Source: Saccopteryx bilineata (lineage: Eukaryota; Chordata; Mammalia; Chiroptera; Emballonuridae). Taken from it: a DNA stretch of 64,000 nucleotides. This document shows positions 26,247 to 41,200 of this stretch, one piece after another. The DNA lies in the NCBI RefSeq assembly GCF_036850765.1, contig NC_089492.1, positions 72,108,482-72,172,481 of the forward strand, given 5' to 3'. The notes beneath the pieces are model-generated. The model was not told the DNA's origin and did no database searches. It was given only the letters and a program-made list of their open reading frames with translations. How positions within the stretch are numbered: position 1 is the stretch's first letter; every line of letters starts with the position of its first letter. Position numbers and translations under genes: made by a program.

Positions 26247-29200
26247 TAGAGCGTCCATGTTGAAATGGCTTAAAAATGTCATTCTAGACAAAGGATGTCA
26301 AATGCTTTCTCTTTCTGTTAGTAATAAAACTTCATTGAAGGCTTTACTGTGCTCTAAGAAGGAATAGCTTATGATGTTAGTAGAAAATAGAGTGTTTTTC
26401 ATTTCTACACACCTCAAGTACCCATCTTATAAAGGAATGGTAATTTAAGTGCGGTTTGGCTTTAAATTAGTGCTGGGTGAATAGTTCAGAGAGGAAAAAA
26501 AGAAGCCCTTCAGGCCATCTTGATTTAATTTACAAACTTGAATTTAAATAGAAATGTTAGAGACTAACCTACATTTAAATGGGATTGGTATGAGTCCCTG
26601 GTGGTCTTAAAACCTGAAATGTAATGTTGTAGCATAAAAATATACATTCCACACTGTTATGTTATGGTGATATTTCTTCTAGGGCAGCTATATTTTTAGT
26701 AAGCTTTTTAAAAAGGAATCTTCTTGATTTGTATTATTGAACTTGACCTAAACACTTATACTTGATTAGATTTTTAAGTAGATAATTACTTTTAAAATTG
26801 TCACTAATTACTATTTATTAAATATTGATAGAATTTTTGTTGCAGGCCCCTCTGCCTCAGTCCTTATATTAAAGTAATATATGTCCCTATTTTGGCCTTA
26901 TTATAATTCACTTGATATATTTTCCTCCTTGTTTTTAAAGTATTAAATAGAAAACTTGTCATACTATATAAACAGCCTATCCATAGTGTGTGCTTAATTG
27001 AATTTTTGTCCTTGGAGAAGCCTGACTTATCTTCTACTTCAATTGACACAAGTAAGAAAACTAGCCCAAGGATTTGAATGCTATGATTTAGATTTTATTT
27101 CAATTTCTATACAGCAGCTATGTAAACACATTTTAAATATAACTTTTTTTGTGTGTGAATTTGGGACTAGTTATATATATATCCTCTCTAGGAAGGATCC
27201 CTCTTCAACTTCCTGGGGAAAATTGACATCTAAGAATGTAGCATCATGTGCAAAAGGAGTAAAATAACCTTGAATAAGGGTAGTCAGGTCCCCTTCGAGG
27301 GGCTCATCGGGCGGTTCTGACTGGGACCCACACATGTTTGCAGGGACCTGGACTTGCAGAGTGACAGGTCTCATGCCTGAACTGGGAAAACTCAAACCAG
27401 GAGCTCCTCCCGCATCTCTCTGTGTCTCCGTGTGGTGCATGATTCTTCCAGTTACTTCTGCAGGACAGCTGGACTCCTAATTTGTTGGTTCAGGTCTGCC
27501 AAGATGCTATCTTAAAAGAGAAAGCCCCAGATAGAGGCTGCATTTCCTAACCCCTCCTGAGAAGCCTTCCGGGGTCATTCTATTCATGAAAAGGGAGTTA
27601 CTATTCCCACAAATTTAAAGGAAGGGAAGGGGATTCCGTGACACATTTTGTTCTTTAAAATCATCATAGTTGTTTCAAGGCATTTTCTTTCTAAGCCATC
27701 TAGGAACTGTTTGTTTTCTTCTGGTTCTTGGCTACTCTTCGAACATGAGGTCGCGAGACTAGGAGCCTATGGATAAGTATAGTTTTGCTGTACCTATGAC
27801 TGAAATACTCTGCAAGAACCTGATTTCTGAGATTGCAGACAAGAATTTGTTTTTGTCCTAAGCACAAACTACTTTCCAGGGAACTCTAACTGGAAACCTG
27901 CTTGTGTTTGAGGGATGACTCTCTCTAGCACACTGGACACAAAAAGGAAATCAGCATCTTACTCATTTTCTGGGACTTTATAGCCAGTTTCTTTCTTTTT
28001 TTTTTTCTTACCTAATTTGTTTGGGTAATAATGACAGCAACTTGAATTATATCTTTGTATAATTACATAACATATTTGAATATACAGTTAGCTCTAATTT
28101 AAGTAATTAACTTAAGAAACAGAATTCTTACGTTTGGCAAATAAAAGGCTTGCCTGATAATATGAAACGATAAAATGTCCCCTAATTTTTGTGAGCAGTA
28201 TACTTATAGCATATTGTATTTCCCCATGTATAAGATGCACCCTTTTCTGAAAAATTTGGGGTCTAAAAACTGGGTGCGTCTTATACAGTGGTTGTAGGTT
28301 TTTTTACGTGCGTTTCCCACTTTTTTTGCGCTTGTTGTCTTTGTGCTCATTGTTTCGCACTTGTTACCAGTATATTACGGTAGGTTACATTTTGCCACGT
28401 TCTGCCTGGAAATGGCTCAGAAAAGACTTTCATACCGTGCTGAATTCAAGTTAAAAGTGATGCAGTTTGCAAAAGTGAATGGAAATTGTGCTGCTGAATG
28501 TAAGTTTGTTCCTCCTCCAACTGAGTAATCAGTCGAGACTGGCTATGGGTTGAAAAACAAAGGGCCATTGGAATTCCTGTGTCCACAAAGATGGTTCAGC
28601 ATGAGGCAAGAAGAATTGCTGATGAAAAAGAAGTTACTCATTTCAAAGGAGAACACAGTTGGTGCTTCAGGTCATGAAATGATGGACTAAGCATGTGTAC
28701 ATGCAGCAGACTTGTCCAAAAGATGCCTGAAAGCTGTGAGCAGAAGGACCTTGAATTTCACGGTCTTGTCATTCGGTGTTGGAAGACACATCAGTTTGAG
28801 TTGGGACAGATTGCAAAAACGGACAAAGTCCTCCTTCAATTTGATGTCCCAAGTAATAGAACTGTTGATAAGAAAGGGGTGAAAACTGTAACTGTGAAGA
28901 CAAGTGGACATGAAAAGAGCCATTATACAGTTGTTCTAGCTTGTTGTGCTGATGGAACCAAGCTGCCTTCTATGCTGTTTTTCAAAGGCAAAACAATGCC
29001 AAAAGAAGACATTTCTCAAGGATTGATTGTCCATGTTCATGACAGGATTGTATGGATCAGAATGGGATGAAGATCTGGTTTGAGAAAGTTTGGAGAAGGA
29101 GGCCAGGTGGACTCTTACACAAACCTTCCTTATTGGTGCTTGATCATTTCAGGGCACACATAACAAAAAACACAAAGAAGATTGCTGCAGAGCAAAAAAC

Positions 29201-32200
29201 AAAACTTGCCATCATACCTGGAGGCTTGATATCCCAGCTCCAACCACTCGATTCAGCATTAACAAACCCTTCAAATCTGCCATGAGAGATGAATGGAACC
29301 AATGGATGAAATCCTCTGGGGACAATTTGACACCAGCAGGAAGAGTGAAGAAACCAACTATAGAAGTTTGTACCTTGGTGAAAAGATCCTGGGATAACAT
29401 CAAGATTGAGATTATTGTCAAGTCATTTAAGAAGTGTGGTATTTCAGATGTCATAGATGGAACTGAGGAAACAAGGCAGTTTAGGAAGACAGTGATTCGT
29501 CATCAGACACAGATGAGGACAAGCTAATGGACGGGAATTTTGACAGTGAAAAGGAGTTGTATGAATTTTATGATGAATAAAACTCGAGTTCAATAACTTT
29601 ATGTAATACTGTACATCTTTTTTCAAATTTCGGGCCCAAAATTGTGCATTTTATACATGGGGAAATACATTTCTGACATCTACAACACAAAGCCTGTCAT
29701 TTTGAATATTTTTTAATCAAAATAAAATTAAAGCTTTTATGAAAATCGGCAACTTTTGCGGCTTTTAATATTTTAGTTGCATGTACAGATACATTTTTGT
29801 ATTTTTGCTAGATTGTAAAGCTGTTCTATAATAAGAATATACTTATTCCAATTTGGTAGAAATTTTACTTTTTGGTTTTGAAAACATGAATTTGTATATT
29901 TCAGATCCATAATTAAATGAGGAGGACTGCTCATTTATAAAAATGTGTATGAACGAGTGAAAAAATGTCACTCTCACATCTTTCTTTCTTTCTCTCCCTC
30001 CCTCTCGTCTCTTCCTTTCAGCCTATAGTCCATGATTAGGTTTTTGTTGTCCTTTAAAAATAAAAGCCAGCAAGCACATTCTCCTGAGACACTGGCATCT
30101 TAGCTTTATAAACTTCTGCCCCTTCTTTCCTTTCTCTCTAAGGTATTATTAACAAAGAAACCATACTTGCTTTCCCTACTTTCTCCTTCCTGTCCCTCCA
30201 GCTCTCTGTGTTGCTGTTTCTCAGCCTAGCATGGAGCTGAAATTGCTTTTTCTCGTGGACGAGCACTTAGCAGACCTCACCTTTCTTGACTGTTTCCAAG
30301 TACTGACATTGTGGCCCACTCTTCCTGGAATCTCTTGTCCTTTCGCTTCCACAGTTTAATTCCTTTTAAGTTTTCCCTGAACCTTTCTAATTCCATTTTC
30401 CTTTCTTTCACTAACTCCTTTTTCCCCTTCAGTGGTTGATTGATATTCTAGATTTTTCATTCTTCTTCTCATTCTATACCTTCTTCCTTGAAGAAATTTA
30501 TCTCTGGGTGAATAACTTCAATATTCCCGTGTTCTGAGCGTGTGTCTTCTCCCGGAACCCATCTTGTGTTTCTACTCTTTATCTGGCTTGTTTAGTGTGG
30601 GAGGCACAGACCCCTCACCCCTCACCCTTGACATAGGCACAGACATTTCCACTGCAACAATCTTTTGCTCCTTCCATATTTTCTTCCTCTCAATTTGGTA
30701 ACCTCATTAGTCTACACCTTTCCCATCTCCCCCCACCGACTGAGTTCCATTAGCTATCAAATTCTAGGAATTTAAATTCCTAAACATCAGTTCATTCTCT
30801 CTGCCCTTTTTGTCCCCTTGCTCTCACCGTAGGTTGTGTCCTCACGTTCTCCGTTCAGGACTGTGTTCCTCTTCTCTTAAACTTCCCAGCATCCTGTTTT
30901 CGATTGAGTCAGGTTCTACCTAACTTGGTGTTTTTACTACCACCCTCAATACACTGTCTGTTTTTCAAATGAACAGATTGAACATGAAACCCAAGATAAA
31001 CGAAAGCATTTCAATAATAATCTTGTAATTTTTAATATTTCTTTATAAATTATTTAAAAAATATGAACTACTTGCCCTCATTGAATTTTGTATACAAAAT
31101 GCATGTACATTTATATGATTTATAGGATTCAGTAATTATTCATGTCTTCAACATTTATTAACTACCTTGTCCATATGACACAGTGAATAGACCAAAAACA
31201 CCAGCATGACATAAATAACTGCCCTGAGCAACTCAGTCTCAAGAAAGAGATGAACGTTTAGGGGGACACCAACCCTGCAGTGTAATAGCTGCTAAACAGA
31301 GGAGTGTGACTCGGCCTCAGGAGCCCCAGGGAAGGAACAGTTGGCCCCTGAAAGAACTGAAAAGGTGGTCAGAATGCTTAGTGAAGCTGGATTGTGAAGG
31401 AGGAGTGAGGGCCTGTCTGACAAATAATTGGGAGAAGGATGTTTTAAGCAAAGGGAACTGTGCTGGGGAGAGCTGGGAATAGCAGGGTTTTTGACAGGGA
31501 TCAATGGGACCAGGGATCTCGAACTTCACCTGTACAGGGATTTGTTGTATGTGCTGAGACCGAGGAATCACTGAAGTGTGTTTGTGTTCACTCAGGTAAT
31601 TCTAACCATCTGTTAGAGCAGATTGGAGGGATGAGAGATGAGACAGGGAGATTCAGTAGGAGGCTAGTGCAAAAACTTTGCTCATAGGTGGTGAGAACCC
31701 AGACTAAGACATTTACTTTACAAATAAATATGAGGGGAGCAAACGTAAGAACTGGTCAGTGTTATATTTTGAAGAAATGCCCAAACTATACATATACATC
31801 AACTGTTTGTATCCGTATTCTGTTTTTGTTTTGAACTATAGACTTGGGATGTGGAGTTGGAAAGATCTGCAGAGTCTTGGGCTGAAACCTGTTTGTGGGA
31901 ACATGGGCCTGCAAGCTTGCTTCCGTCAATTGGACAGAATTTGGGAGCACACTGGGGAAGGTAGCTTCAAATGGAACTTTTTGTTTCTGAAAACATGTTG
32001 GAAATGAAATGCTTATTAATTCATGTTGCCCATTTTCAAAGGCGTAGTGCCTAGAAGGGAAAACAAGTAATCACACCAACACGAGTAACAAAAAAATAAA
32101 CATACAAGGATGATCAGCAGTAGTTGAGACTTATTTTTGTTTTAAATCATTGATGTAATGGCAATGTAATGGGAATCAGTATTTAAGATTAATAACTTAC

Positions 32201-35200
32201 ACAAAAATCTCTCTAACCTACTTGATCAGTATATTTACAATATCTGGTTTTACATTTTCTCCCACTTGTTCTTTGTGGTTATTTTATTTTCAATAGGTAT
32301 AGGCCCCCAACATTTCACGTGCAAGCGTGGTATGATGAAGTGAGAGACTTTAGCTACCCATATGAACATGAATGCAACCCGTATTGCCCGTTCCGATGCT
32401 CTGGTCCTGTCTGTACTCATTATACACAGGTATGTCTAGGTATATTATACTTTGTTTCTCTAAGCTGAGTTTGCGTGCTATGGGAGAGCTCAACTACTGA
32501 ACTTGTGTCTTATGTTTTTTGGTACGGTTATTAATTATATAGTTATTGATTTATGTCAAACAAGCTCAGGAATTCCTATAGACAGTAAAATAAATGATCA
32601 GGAAAAACTGTCCAAACACATCCTTACAAAACATTGTTACAAATAGGAAACATTTTTAATGTGGCACCAATAACTGCACATGTGGAGAGATTTACTGTCT
32701 TCAAAATCAGGTATTATTGTTTTTTATTTTTCAAAGAATAAAAATATAGTTTTATTTACCAATGGTATTTGGTATTTACAGGTGTGTACCATTTTTTTTA
32801 ATTTAGTGTTTACATTTGGTATTGGATATATTTTGACTTTGAAATCACACAACTGAAGGCAGATTTAATTAGATAAAGTTCACCACAGATCTGAATCTTC
32901 AGATCTATGGTTGATTATTAGCGAATATAAAGCAGACAAATTGTCCTATATGCCTTTCTTTGTGTGTGGAGAGGTCATAATTAATATTGAACCCCCTAAT
33001 AACAAGTAGCACAATGAAAATATCACATTGTATAAGAAATTTCAACACCTAATTTTTTGTTAAAGTGCTTTCTGTTTAAGGTGAGAAACTCTGTTCTTTT
33101 GTTAGGTGAGCTTCTTCATTGAAAATCTAACACAGAATTTGAGTTTGTGAGGAGGTAACTTTTGAGTTATTTAGTAAACTTGCATTTTTGAAGCTGCTTC
33201 TATTTTATTGCCAGATAGAGTAATTGAGCTGTAGACCTATTCTTTTAAATGAATTAAGCACTTCTCAAAGTCTCAGGAAATATATCCTTTTGGATATTGC
33301 CTCATTTAATTCTGGATGATATATGTTTGTTTCCCAAGTTCAGTTTTATACATTTGTCTCTGCTGTGTTGTGTCTTCATCTCAGCTTGCGGTCTTGAGCC
33401 TTTCTTTTCTCTCATGTAGGTTGTGTGGGCAACAAGTAGCAGAATAGGATGTGCCATTAATTTGTGTCACAACATGAACATCTGGGGCCAGATGTGGCCC
33501 AAAGCTGTCTACCTGGTGTGCAATTATTCCCCGAAGTAAGTAGACAAAACACTACTGACATATGTAAATTGTCCTTAATAACATGAATACAACTTTCTAT
33601 TCCCTAATTTTTTTTCTCATTTTCAGAGTGTTTTGAGTAAAGTATATTGGTATAACTCAGTTTACTTAATATGGCAGTAGTATGGTTGCCTGATGCATAA
33701 AATCATACTTAAAAGGAATAGAAAGTGGAAATATGATATTTGTGAAGATAGAAATCATATTTACGCCTTCAGTTTTATTCAGTGCACTATTATATTGCAT
33801 AGGTATTCAATAATTGTTATTTGTTAGGAGCAACAATGGATTAACTGTGAAATGCTTTTTTCCATGTAAAGACCATTTAAATGATTACATTGAAAATATT
33901 ACACAATCAAAGCTAAGTCTATTTCTGGCTCTTAAAAAAAAGCTAAGTCTAAAGTCTGTTTTTATTAAAACAAATGGAATATAGATGAATCAGAGCTTGG
34001 TGTTCTGCAAAATTTGATTTTGTAATTTTTAACAATATGTATAACAAATTATTTAGTATATTTCAAAGGAATGAGGCAGCAATTTATATTTAAACCTAGT
34101 AACAAAAAGATTCTGTGATAAAAGATATAAATATCTTAAATCTGCACCTCAAAATCATTGCTTAATAGATTCTTATCTAGTGATGTTTTGCAATGTCTTA
34201 TAAATTATGTAATTAGACTACCTCTTAAAAGGGTACTTGATCATCTCTTTAAGGGGAAACTGGTGGGGCCACGCCCCCTACAAACACGGAAGGCCTTGTT
34301 CTGCTTGCCCACCCAGTTTTGGAGGAGGTTGTAGAGAAAATCTGTGCTACAAAGGTGTGTGCTGTTGTGTCATGGTATTTAATTTGAGTGATATTTTAAT
34401 CTGACTTATGTATTAATTTCTGACTTAAAAAACAAATGTGTGTTCAATTACCAAAAATGTTTCTAGAACTCTATTTCAAATATTTTGAAAAAAGCAGTTA
34501 GAATATTTAAAAATATATTTATAATATTAATGTCTTTTATACCAATATGTCTTTAAAGAAAAGTTTCATGATTTTTCTAGGTAACTTATTTGGGATTTAT
34601 CCCAGACTGACAAGGACTGTATATTTACATTCTTAAAAGCCATCTTGATGTATTGTTGACTGGAATTTTTTCCACAACTAATCATTTTGAAGGATTTAGA
34701 ATTTAACACAATTTATTTTTAGCACTGTAAAATACCCTAATGCCATGATGGTGAACGCCCTTTAGTTGCTCCGCTACCGCCCACCTTGAAAGCTGGAACG
34801 CCCACTAGTGGGCGGTAGGGACCAGGCTGACCAGCACTGTAAAAGTGGGCGGTTTTTATAAAAAGGTTCGCCATCACGGCCCTAATGCTTACTTGAACCA
34901 CGCTTAATGAATTGTACCGATTCTCTCCTTCTCTCTGTAGGGTACACAATTTCTCATGCCAGAATCGCACACACACACAAAATTATAATAGTATTGTAAA
35001 AGTAGTAATCTCAAATGCATTTGATGTCTGAAAGGTAAATACAAATAAGGCATTCTATTTATAGCACATGGAGATAAAATGTATATAACAAAGCTTTGGG
35101 AAAGCCAAAAATGTGAACATTTTTTACTCTCTTGCACTTTTTTGTTAATGATGTCTAAATGAAAATTAGTGCAGGCTAAGTGTATTAGGAATCTAAGAAT

Positions 35201-38200
35201 AAACGCATCCCTTTCTCTGCACTTATAAGGCAATGTGCCGGTTTCCCCCCTTAATTACTCAATGCTCATTAGCTATAATAAACAAACAGGAAGTGAACAT
35301 ATATTTCACTGTGTTAGATGAGCCCTTTATAATTCTGGAAGCATTTTTTATTGTGTGGAATCTGTTTTCCATCTTCTATCCCCCAGAAACTCCAGGCTAC
35401 TTGCCCCTTTACCACTGGCCACTATATTTTATTTACTTAAGGCAAACTTGACTCAGACTTCCTTTTTCTAGCTTCTGCATCCTTAGACACACATGGAAAT
35501 AACACAACTGTCCAAAATGTGCCAATGTCAAGCCCTTGATATAATCTAGCCTGAAAACATTGAGAACATGATTGCATCTGAGGAAACAAATTCAAATTCA
35601 CTGAGTTCTGACTTTACTAGAACACTGTGTAGATCTAATGACTCATAGTGTCATGAAAACCAACCACGGATAACCTGTTAAAATAAAAACTGGGCTCAAA
35701 GGCTATGTGTGTTTCATTTACTCCAATGTAGTGCGTAAGAGCACCCCCTTAAGCTACAACCTGTGCCAAAAACAGTACTGATTTTTCTGGTTTTAAATGT
35801 TAAACAGGCATGTAAAAATTTACCATTACTTGGCAATTTGTGCTCACTTAAATAGGATTCATATTTCTTAATTCCATTCTCTAACAGAAGGATCAGACGG
35901 GTACTACACCCCTCGAGAAGAAGAAACCAATGAAATTGAGCGACAGCAGTCACAAGTCCATGACACCCATATTCAGACAAGAGCAGATGACAGTAACACA
36001 AACGAGGTCATAAGCACTCAGCAAATGTGTAAGCCTTGCACAGTATTTGCAAAATTTATAAAGTTTACATAGGCGGCATATCCCTCATTATTTTATTGGC
36101 TTTAATATTTTTAGGATAGTTAAAGCTGACCTTAGACCGAATATGAAGAATTGTAGCAGCTTTTACATTATCTAAATTAATTTGTTTTTTTCTTCCTTTT
36201 AGCCCAGATCGTTTCTTGTGAAGTAAGATTAAGAGATCAGTGCAAAGGAACAACCTGCAATCGGTAATGTTCATTATTATTCTCAAAATTAACTGACAAA
36301 ATGTAGGAAATATTTTGATTTTATACTGATATTCAGAGAAACTAAATGTTGTTTCCATTTTCTCTCATTTAGATACGAGTGCCCTGCTGGCTGTTTGGAT
36401 AGTAAAGCTAAAGTTATTGGCAGTGTACATTATGAAATGGTAAGTGTTATAAATATAATTATTTGAGAGTAGAGTCCTTTCATATAATATTTTATTTTTT
36501 TTAATGTGGAAAATAATTTGTATAAGTATAGATGCTTTTCTCAAAAATGTCTGTCCAATTTAAAATCATGTAAATAGTAACTAGTTGTGTTTTATGCTGA
36601 ACTCTAATACTTTACTATGTTTTTCTCCCCCTTCCTGTCACCAAGCAATCCAGCATTTGTAGAGCTGCAATTCACTATGGTATAATAGACAATGATGGCG
36701 GCTGGGTGGATATCACTAGACAAGGAAGAAAACATTATTTCATCAAATCCAATAGAAATGGTGTTCAAACAATTGGGTAAGTACCTCAGTGATCTTTTGG
36801 ACCAGATGATTTGAAATTGTATTGATGAGGTAACAGATCTTTTGGGGGCAAAGCATAGAAGAATTTATAAGAGAGAAGTAATTTTCAAGGTTCATTATGG
36901 CTGTGCCATAGACAAAAAATAAGAAAAGTATCTAAATTAAAGTTGAACCCTTTTGCTTCTAAACAGCTAAAACTCCAAATTTTCACCAAGAATGTACAGA
37001 TTGCCTGACCAGGTGGTGGCACAGTTGATAGAGCATTGGACAGGGATGCAAAGGACCCACGTTCAAAACCCTGAGGTCGCCACCTTGAGCACGGGCTCAT
37101 CAGCTTGAGCATGGGGTCTCTGGCTTGAGTGTGGAATCATAGACATGAGCCCGAAGGTCGTTAGCTTGAGCAAGGGGTCACTCAGTCTACTGTAGCCTCC
37201 CACCCCGGTCAAGACACATATGAGAAAACAATCAATGAACAACTAAGGAGCTGCAACAAAGAATTGATGCTTCTTATCTGTCTCCCTTCCTGTTTGTCTG
37301 TTCCTGTCTGTCCCTTTCTCTGACTCTCTGTCTTTGTTAAAAAAAAAAAAAAAAAAAAAAAGCACAAATTTACAGTTATTTCCAATGTGAGCCAGTAAAC
37401 TTTAAACTTTTCAGGTATGACAGAAAATATTGCAGAAAAGGCTAGTGGATTTGCATATCCTATCTGCCCTATTTAGAGAGAATCATTTATTCCTGCAGCA
37501 GTAACTTTGTTAATAAACGTAGATTGGTAGCTAAAGGATCATCTTGAAAAGTTGCTATGTAATTTATCACCATTCTTTTGTTCATTTAAGTGTAATTTAA
37601 TTCAACATAAAAACATTGAATACCTTTTAAAATGTTTCTCATGTTAAAAACACTGAAATATATTATTCTAAAACACTATATTTTCATATATACTCTATAA
37701 AAATAATATTAATATGGTATTGATTTGGTTTATACTTGAAGTTAATGTGGATTTAGCATAAAGTAGATTATGTATTCTAATATTACTACTTTAAAAAAAT
37801 TTTTGTTGAATTTATTGGGGTGACCATTGGTTAAACATGATACACGTTTCTGATGTACAATTCTATAATATATCATCTCTCCCCCCTCTACCCTATTCTA
37901 CTTCCCCCTATCCCTTTTATATTACTACTTACTTAGATATTTAAATAAGAATGTTTAAAGCTGACTGGTGGTAAAGTGGATAGAGCATTAACCTAGAACA
38001 CTGAGGTCCCCAATTCAAAACCCCAAGGTCACTGGCTTGAGCGCGGGCTCATCCGGTTTGAGCAGAGGCTCACCAGCTTGAGTGCCCAGTCACTGGCCTG
38101 AGCGTGGGATCATTCACATGATCCCATGGTTTCTGGCTTGAAGCCCAAGGTCACTGGCTTGAGCAAGGGGTCACTGGCTCAGCTTGAGCCCCCTGGTCAA

Positions 38201-41200
38201 GACACGTATAAGAAAGCAATCAATGAACAACTAAAGTGATGCAACTACAAGATGCTTCTCATCTCTGACCCTTCCTGTCTGTCTCTGCCTCTAGCAAAAA
38301 AAAAAGAGGGGGGGGAAGGGTTTAAGAAAATGTACTTATAGACCTAAAAATACCAGAAGTTATGTGGATGATGATATTTACAATTTTTTGTTTTCATCTT
38401 CAGCAAATATCAGTCTGCTAATTCCTTCACAGTCACTAAAGTAACAGGTTAGCACTATTTTTTTTATCTTTCTTTCTTGCTACTATGCTGCATGTTATTG
38501 TTTCCAAAGAATTTGCTCATTGTTATGTGTTTGAATGCTGTAGTTCAGGCTGTCACTTGTGAGACAACGGTGGAACAGCTCTGTCCCTTTCATAAGCCAG
38601 CTTCACACTGCCCAAGGTAATGTTTTCTAAATGTTCTCATACTTTTCTTCACCAGTGAACACAGAAAGTACTCCCTATAGGAGATGCTCTAGAAATAAAA
38701 TGGGAGGAGGGAGTTTTTAGACCACTTAAAGTCAAAATTCAACTTTTACTGTCCTCTCATTTTTTTTTTCTATACCGGTGAAACAAAGGTTTTCTCCCCC
38801 CTATATAAAATTTATAATAGTTTCATAAATTAGCTCATAATGGTGTTATTTATATGACATTTTATGCCTTTTAAGAAACCAATTTTATATCACTTAAATA
38901 AGTTGCATAAATCTATTCTGGGGAAAAATGCCAAAAGCAGATAAATGAAAGGATATTAACTCAAGACAAGCATGAAGAAACAGGATTTACCTGGACATCA
39001 TGCCGGGGAGAGATTCCATAGCTGGCAGATCAGCCCAGAAGAAATGGCCTCTAATATTTAGTGCCATAACCTTGTAGAAAATATATGCGTTGTGTGCCCA
39101 TGTGTGCACCATTGGCAACCTTATCCCATTTGATATATATCTGTAAACAATTAGATATTTAAAACCTATTGTATGCTCACAATGTAGTGATGCCATTGAA
39201 ATGTGTCAGCATTTTCTTGTTTTTTTTCTTTGTCCTTTTTGCTCTCTTATCTTGAAAAGAAATTCTTTTTTTATATTAATTTTAATGGAGTAACATTGAT
39301 AAATCAGGGTACATATGTTCAGAGGAAACATCGCCAGGTTATTTTGACATTTGATTATGTTGCAAACCCATCACCCAAAGTCAAATTGTCTTCCGTCACC
39401 TTCTATCTGGTTTTCTTTGTACCCCTCCCCTCTCTGCCAATTCCTTCCCCCCCCCAACCACCACCCTCTTGTCCATGTCTCTGAGTCTCATATTTATGTC
39501 CCACCTATGTATGGAATCATATAGTTCTTAGTTTTTCTGATTTACTTATTTCACTCAGTATAATGTCATCAAGATCCATTCATGTTGTTGTAAATGGCCT
39601 GATGTCATCATTTCTTATGGCTGAGTAGTATTCCATAGTATATATGTACCACATCTTCTTTATCCAGTCATCTATTGAAGGGCTTTTTGGTTGTTCCCAT
39701 GTCTTGGCCACTGTGAACAATGCTGCAATGAACATGGGGCTGCATGTGTCTTTACGTACCAATGTTTTTGAGTTTTGGGCACATTTTCATTCCAAGCTTA
39801 TAAGCAATTTATATGTAAAGGAACTTCTACTCAGATCACTATCTACATTGTCAGACTTCTTAGTCATAATAAGGTGTAAAAAACAGAGATTAGAGCACAA
39901 ACAAGCAGAAACTTCCTCTAGTCTTTCTTTGACCCGAAATCACCTAAGTAAAAACTAACCCACTTTGGAGCTACTGACAGACCAAGTACTGAATAAGGTC
40001 AAGGTAGAGCTCACACAGCATGCTCCTAAGTGCAGAGTTTCTGTTACCACCATAGCGTGGTCACTGAATATCCAACGTTCTCAAGTAGAAGGAGAAAATG
40101 TTAGTCAGTGGGGATACGCTTCCCCCTGCTGAAACCCCCAACAGCATCTTGTCTCATAAAAATCAACCCTTTAGTTCAAAGTTATGAAAACTCAGGTTAA
40201 TTTATTACTTATATTTAAATGGTTCAGGCTTAGAGGTTATAGAAAGTATACATACTCAATTAAGAGATTTAAATAAGAAATGTAGTTAATTCTTAAATGC
40301 TTCATTTGGTAAAGGTAGTTGTCATTGGAGTTTTTAGAATATTTTTAGGAAAATTATCAATGCCTTCCTCAGAGAATGGTTTCCGTCATTCTGTTGAGGC
40401 TGATTTGCTATGCAAAGTGAATTATGTTTCTTCCAGTTTTGTGCATAAAAGAGAAAATGAACTCAGAATAGCTAATCGATTTAAAATACATATATTAAAA
40501 AAGGTGCCACTTAGGTTTAACCTCTGGGAGTGATTTTTTTTAATATCATATAATTGACTGAACATTGATAATTGGACCCTATTTTAAATAAAATGCTTTA
40601 GAAACTTTTTAAAATTGACTAAGCCAATCAGATAGCAGTAAGGCAGGCTATTGGATATCTGGAGAAGGAACATTCATACAGAAAGGTGAGTGCAAAGGCC
40701 CTGAGGCAGAGCCATTAGCCCAGTATGACTGGATCTGGGTGAGAAGGTGGAAGAGCAGGACAGAAGGTCAGAGAGGAAATGGGAGGGGAGGGCAGAGTAT
40801 GCAAGGCTTATTGACCACTGCAAGGATCTTATTCTGAATGAGATGGAAAACCACTAGAGTATTTGGCACAAAGGAATGATATGGTTGAACTATGTGCCTC
40901 AATGTAAGTGTGTGGAATAAGTAAATTGGAGGGGGCAAAGCAGAAAGCAGGGAGGTCGTAGGAGAGCCTTTTTCAGTGAGCCAGATGTCAGATGATAGAG
41001 CTCAGAGTTACAGTGATGAGGTGCTTAGTAATGCTCTGATTATGGATGTATTTTCTTTTTTTCCGATTTATTTTATTTTTTTAAAATTGACTTTATTGGG
41101 GTGACACTGGTTAACAAAATTATACAGGTTTCAGGTACTAATTCTACAACACATCTCTATACACAATATTTGTGAAAGTTTCCTAGTTGTTTTTTTTTTA

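Larger units (their letters stand above)
9535..31841 (+). other. CRISPLD1: CRISPLD1 intron 2 (22.3 kb)
   Basis: The largest intron. It contains many SINEs, a pogo-like transposon, mariner and inverted-repeat MITEs, and MIR or other ancient repeats, listed separately. The stretches 9535-9970, 12200-14320, 18420-20390, 20830-22850, 23996-24995, 25378-26156, 26241-28155 and 29670-31250 show no gene or recognised repeat. 29980-30950 is strikingly pyrimidine-rich on the + strand. Confidence 0.9.

Noticed and set aside
27171..27440. 89-codon minus-strand frame with peptide-like composition
   Set aside because: No initiator context, no homology recognised and no conserved splice sites. It is an ordinary intronic chance frame.
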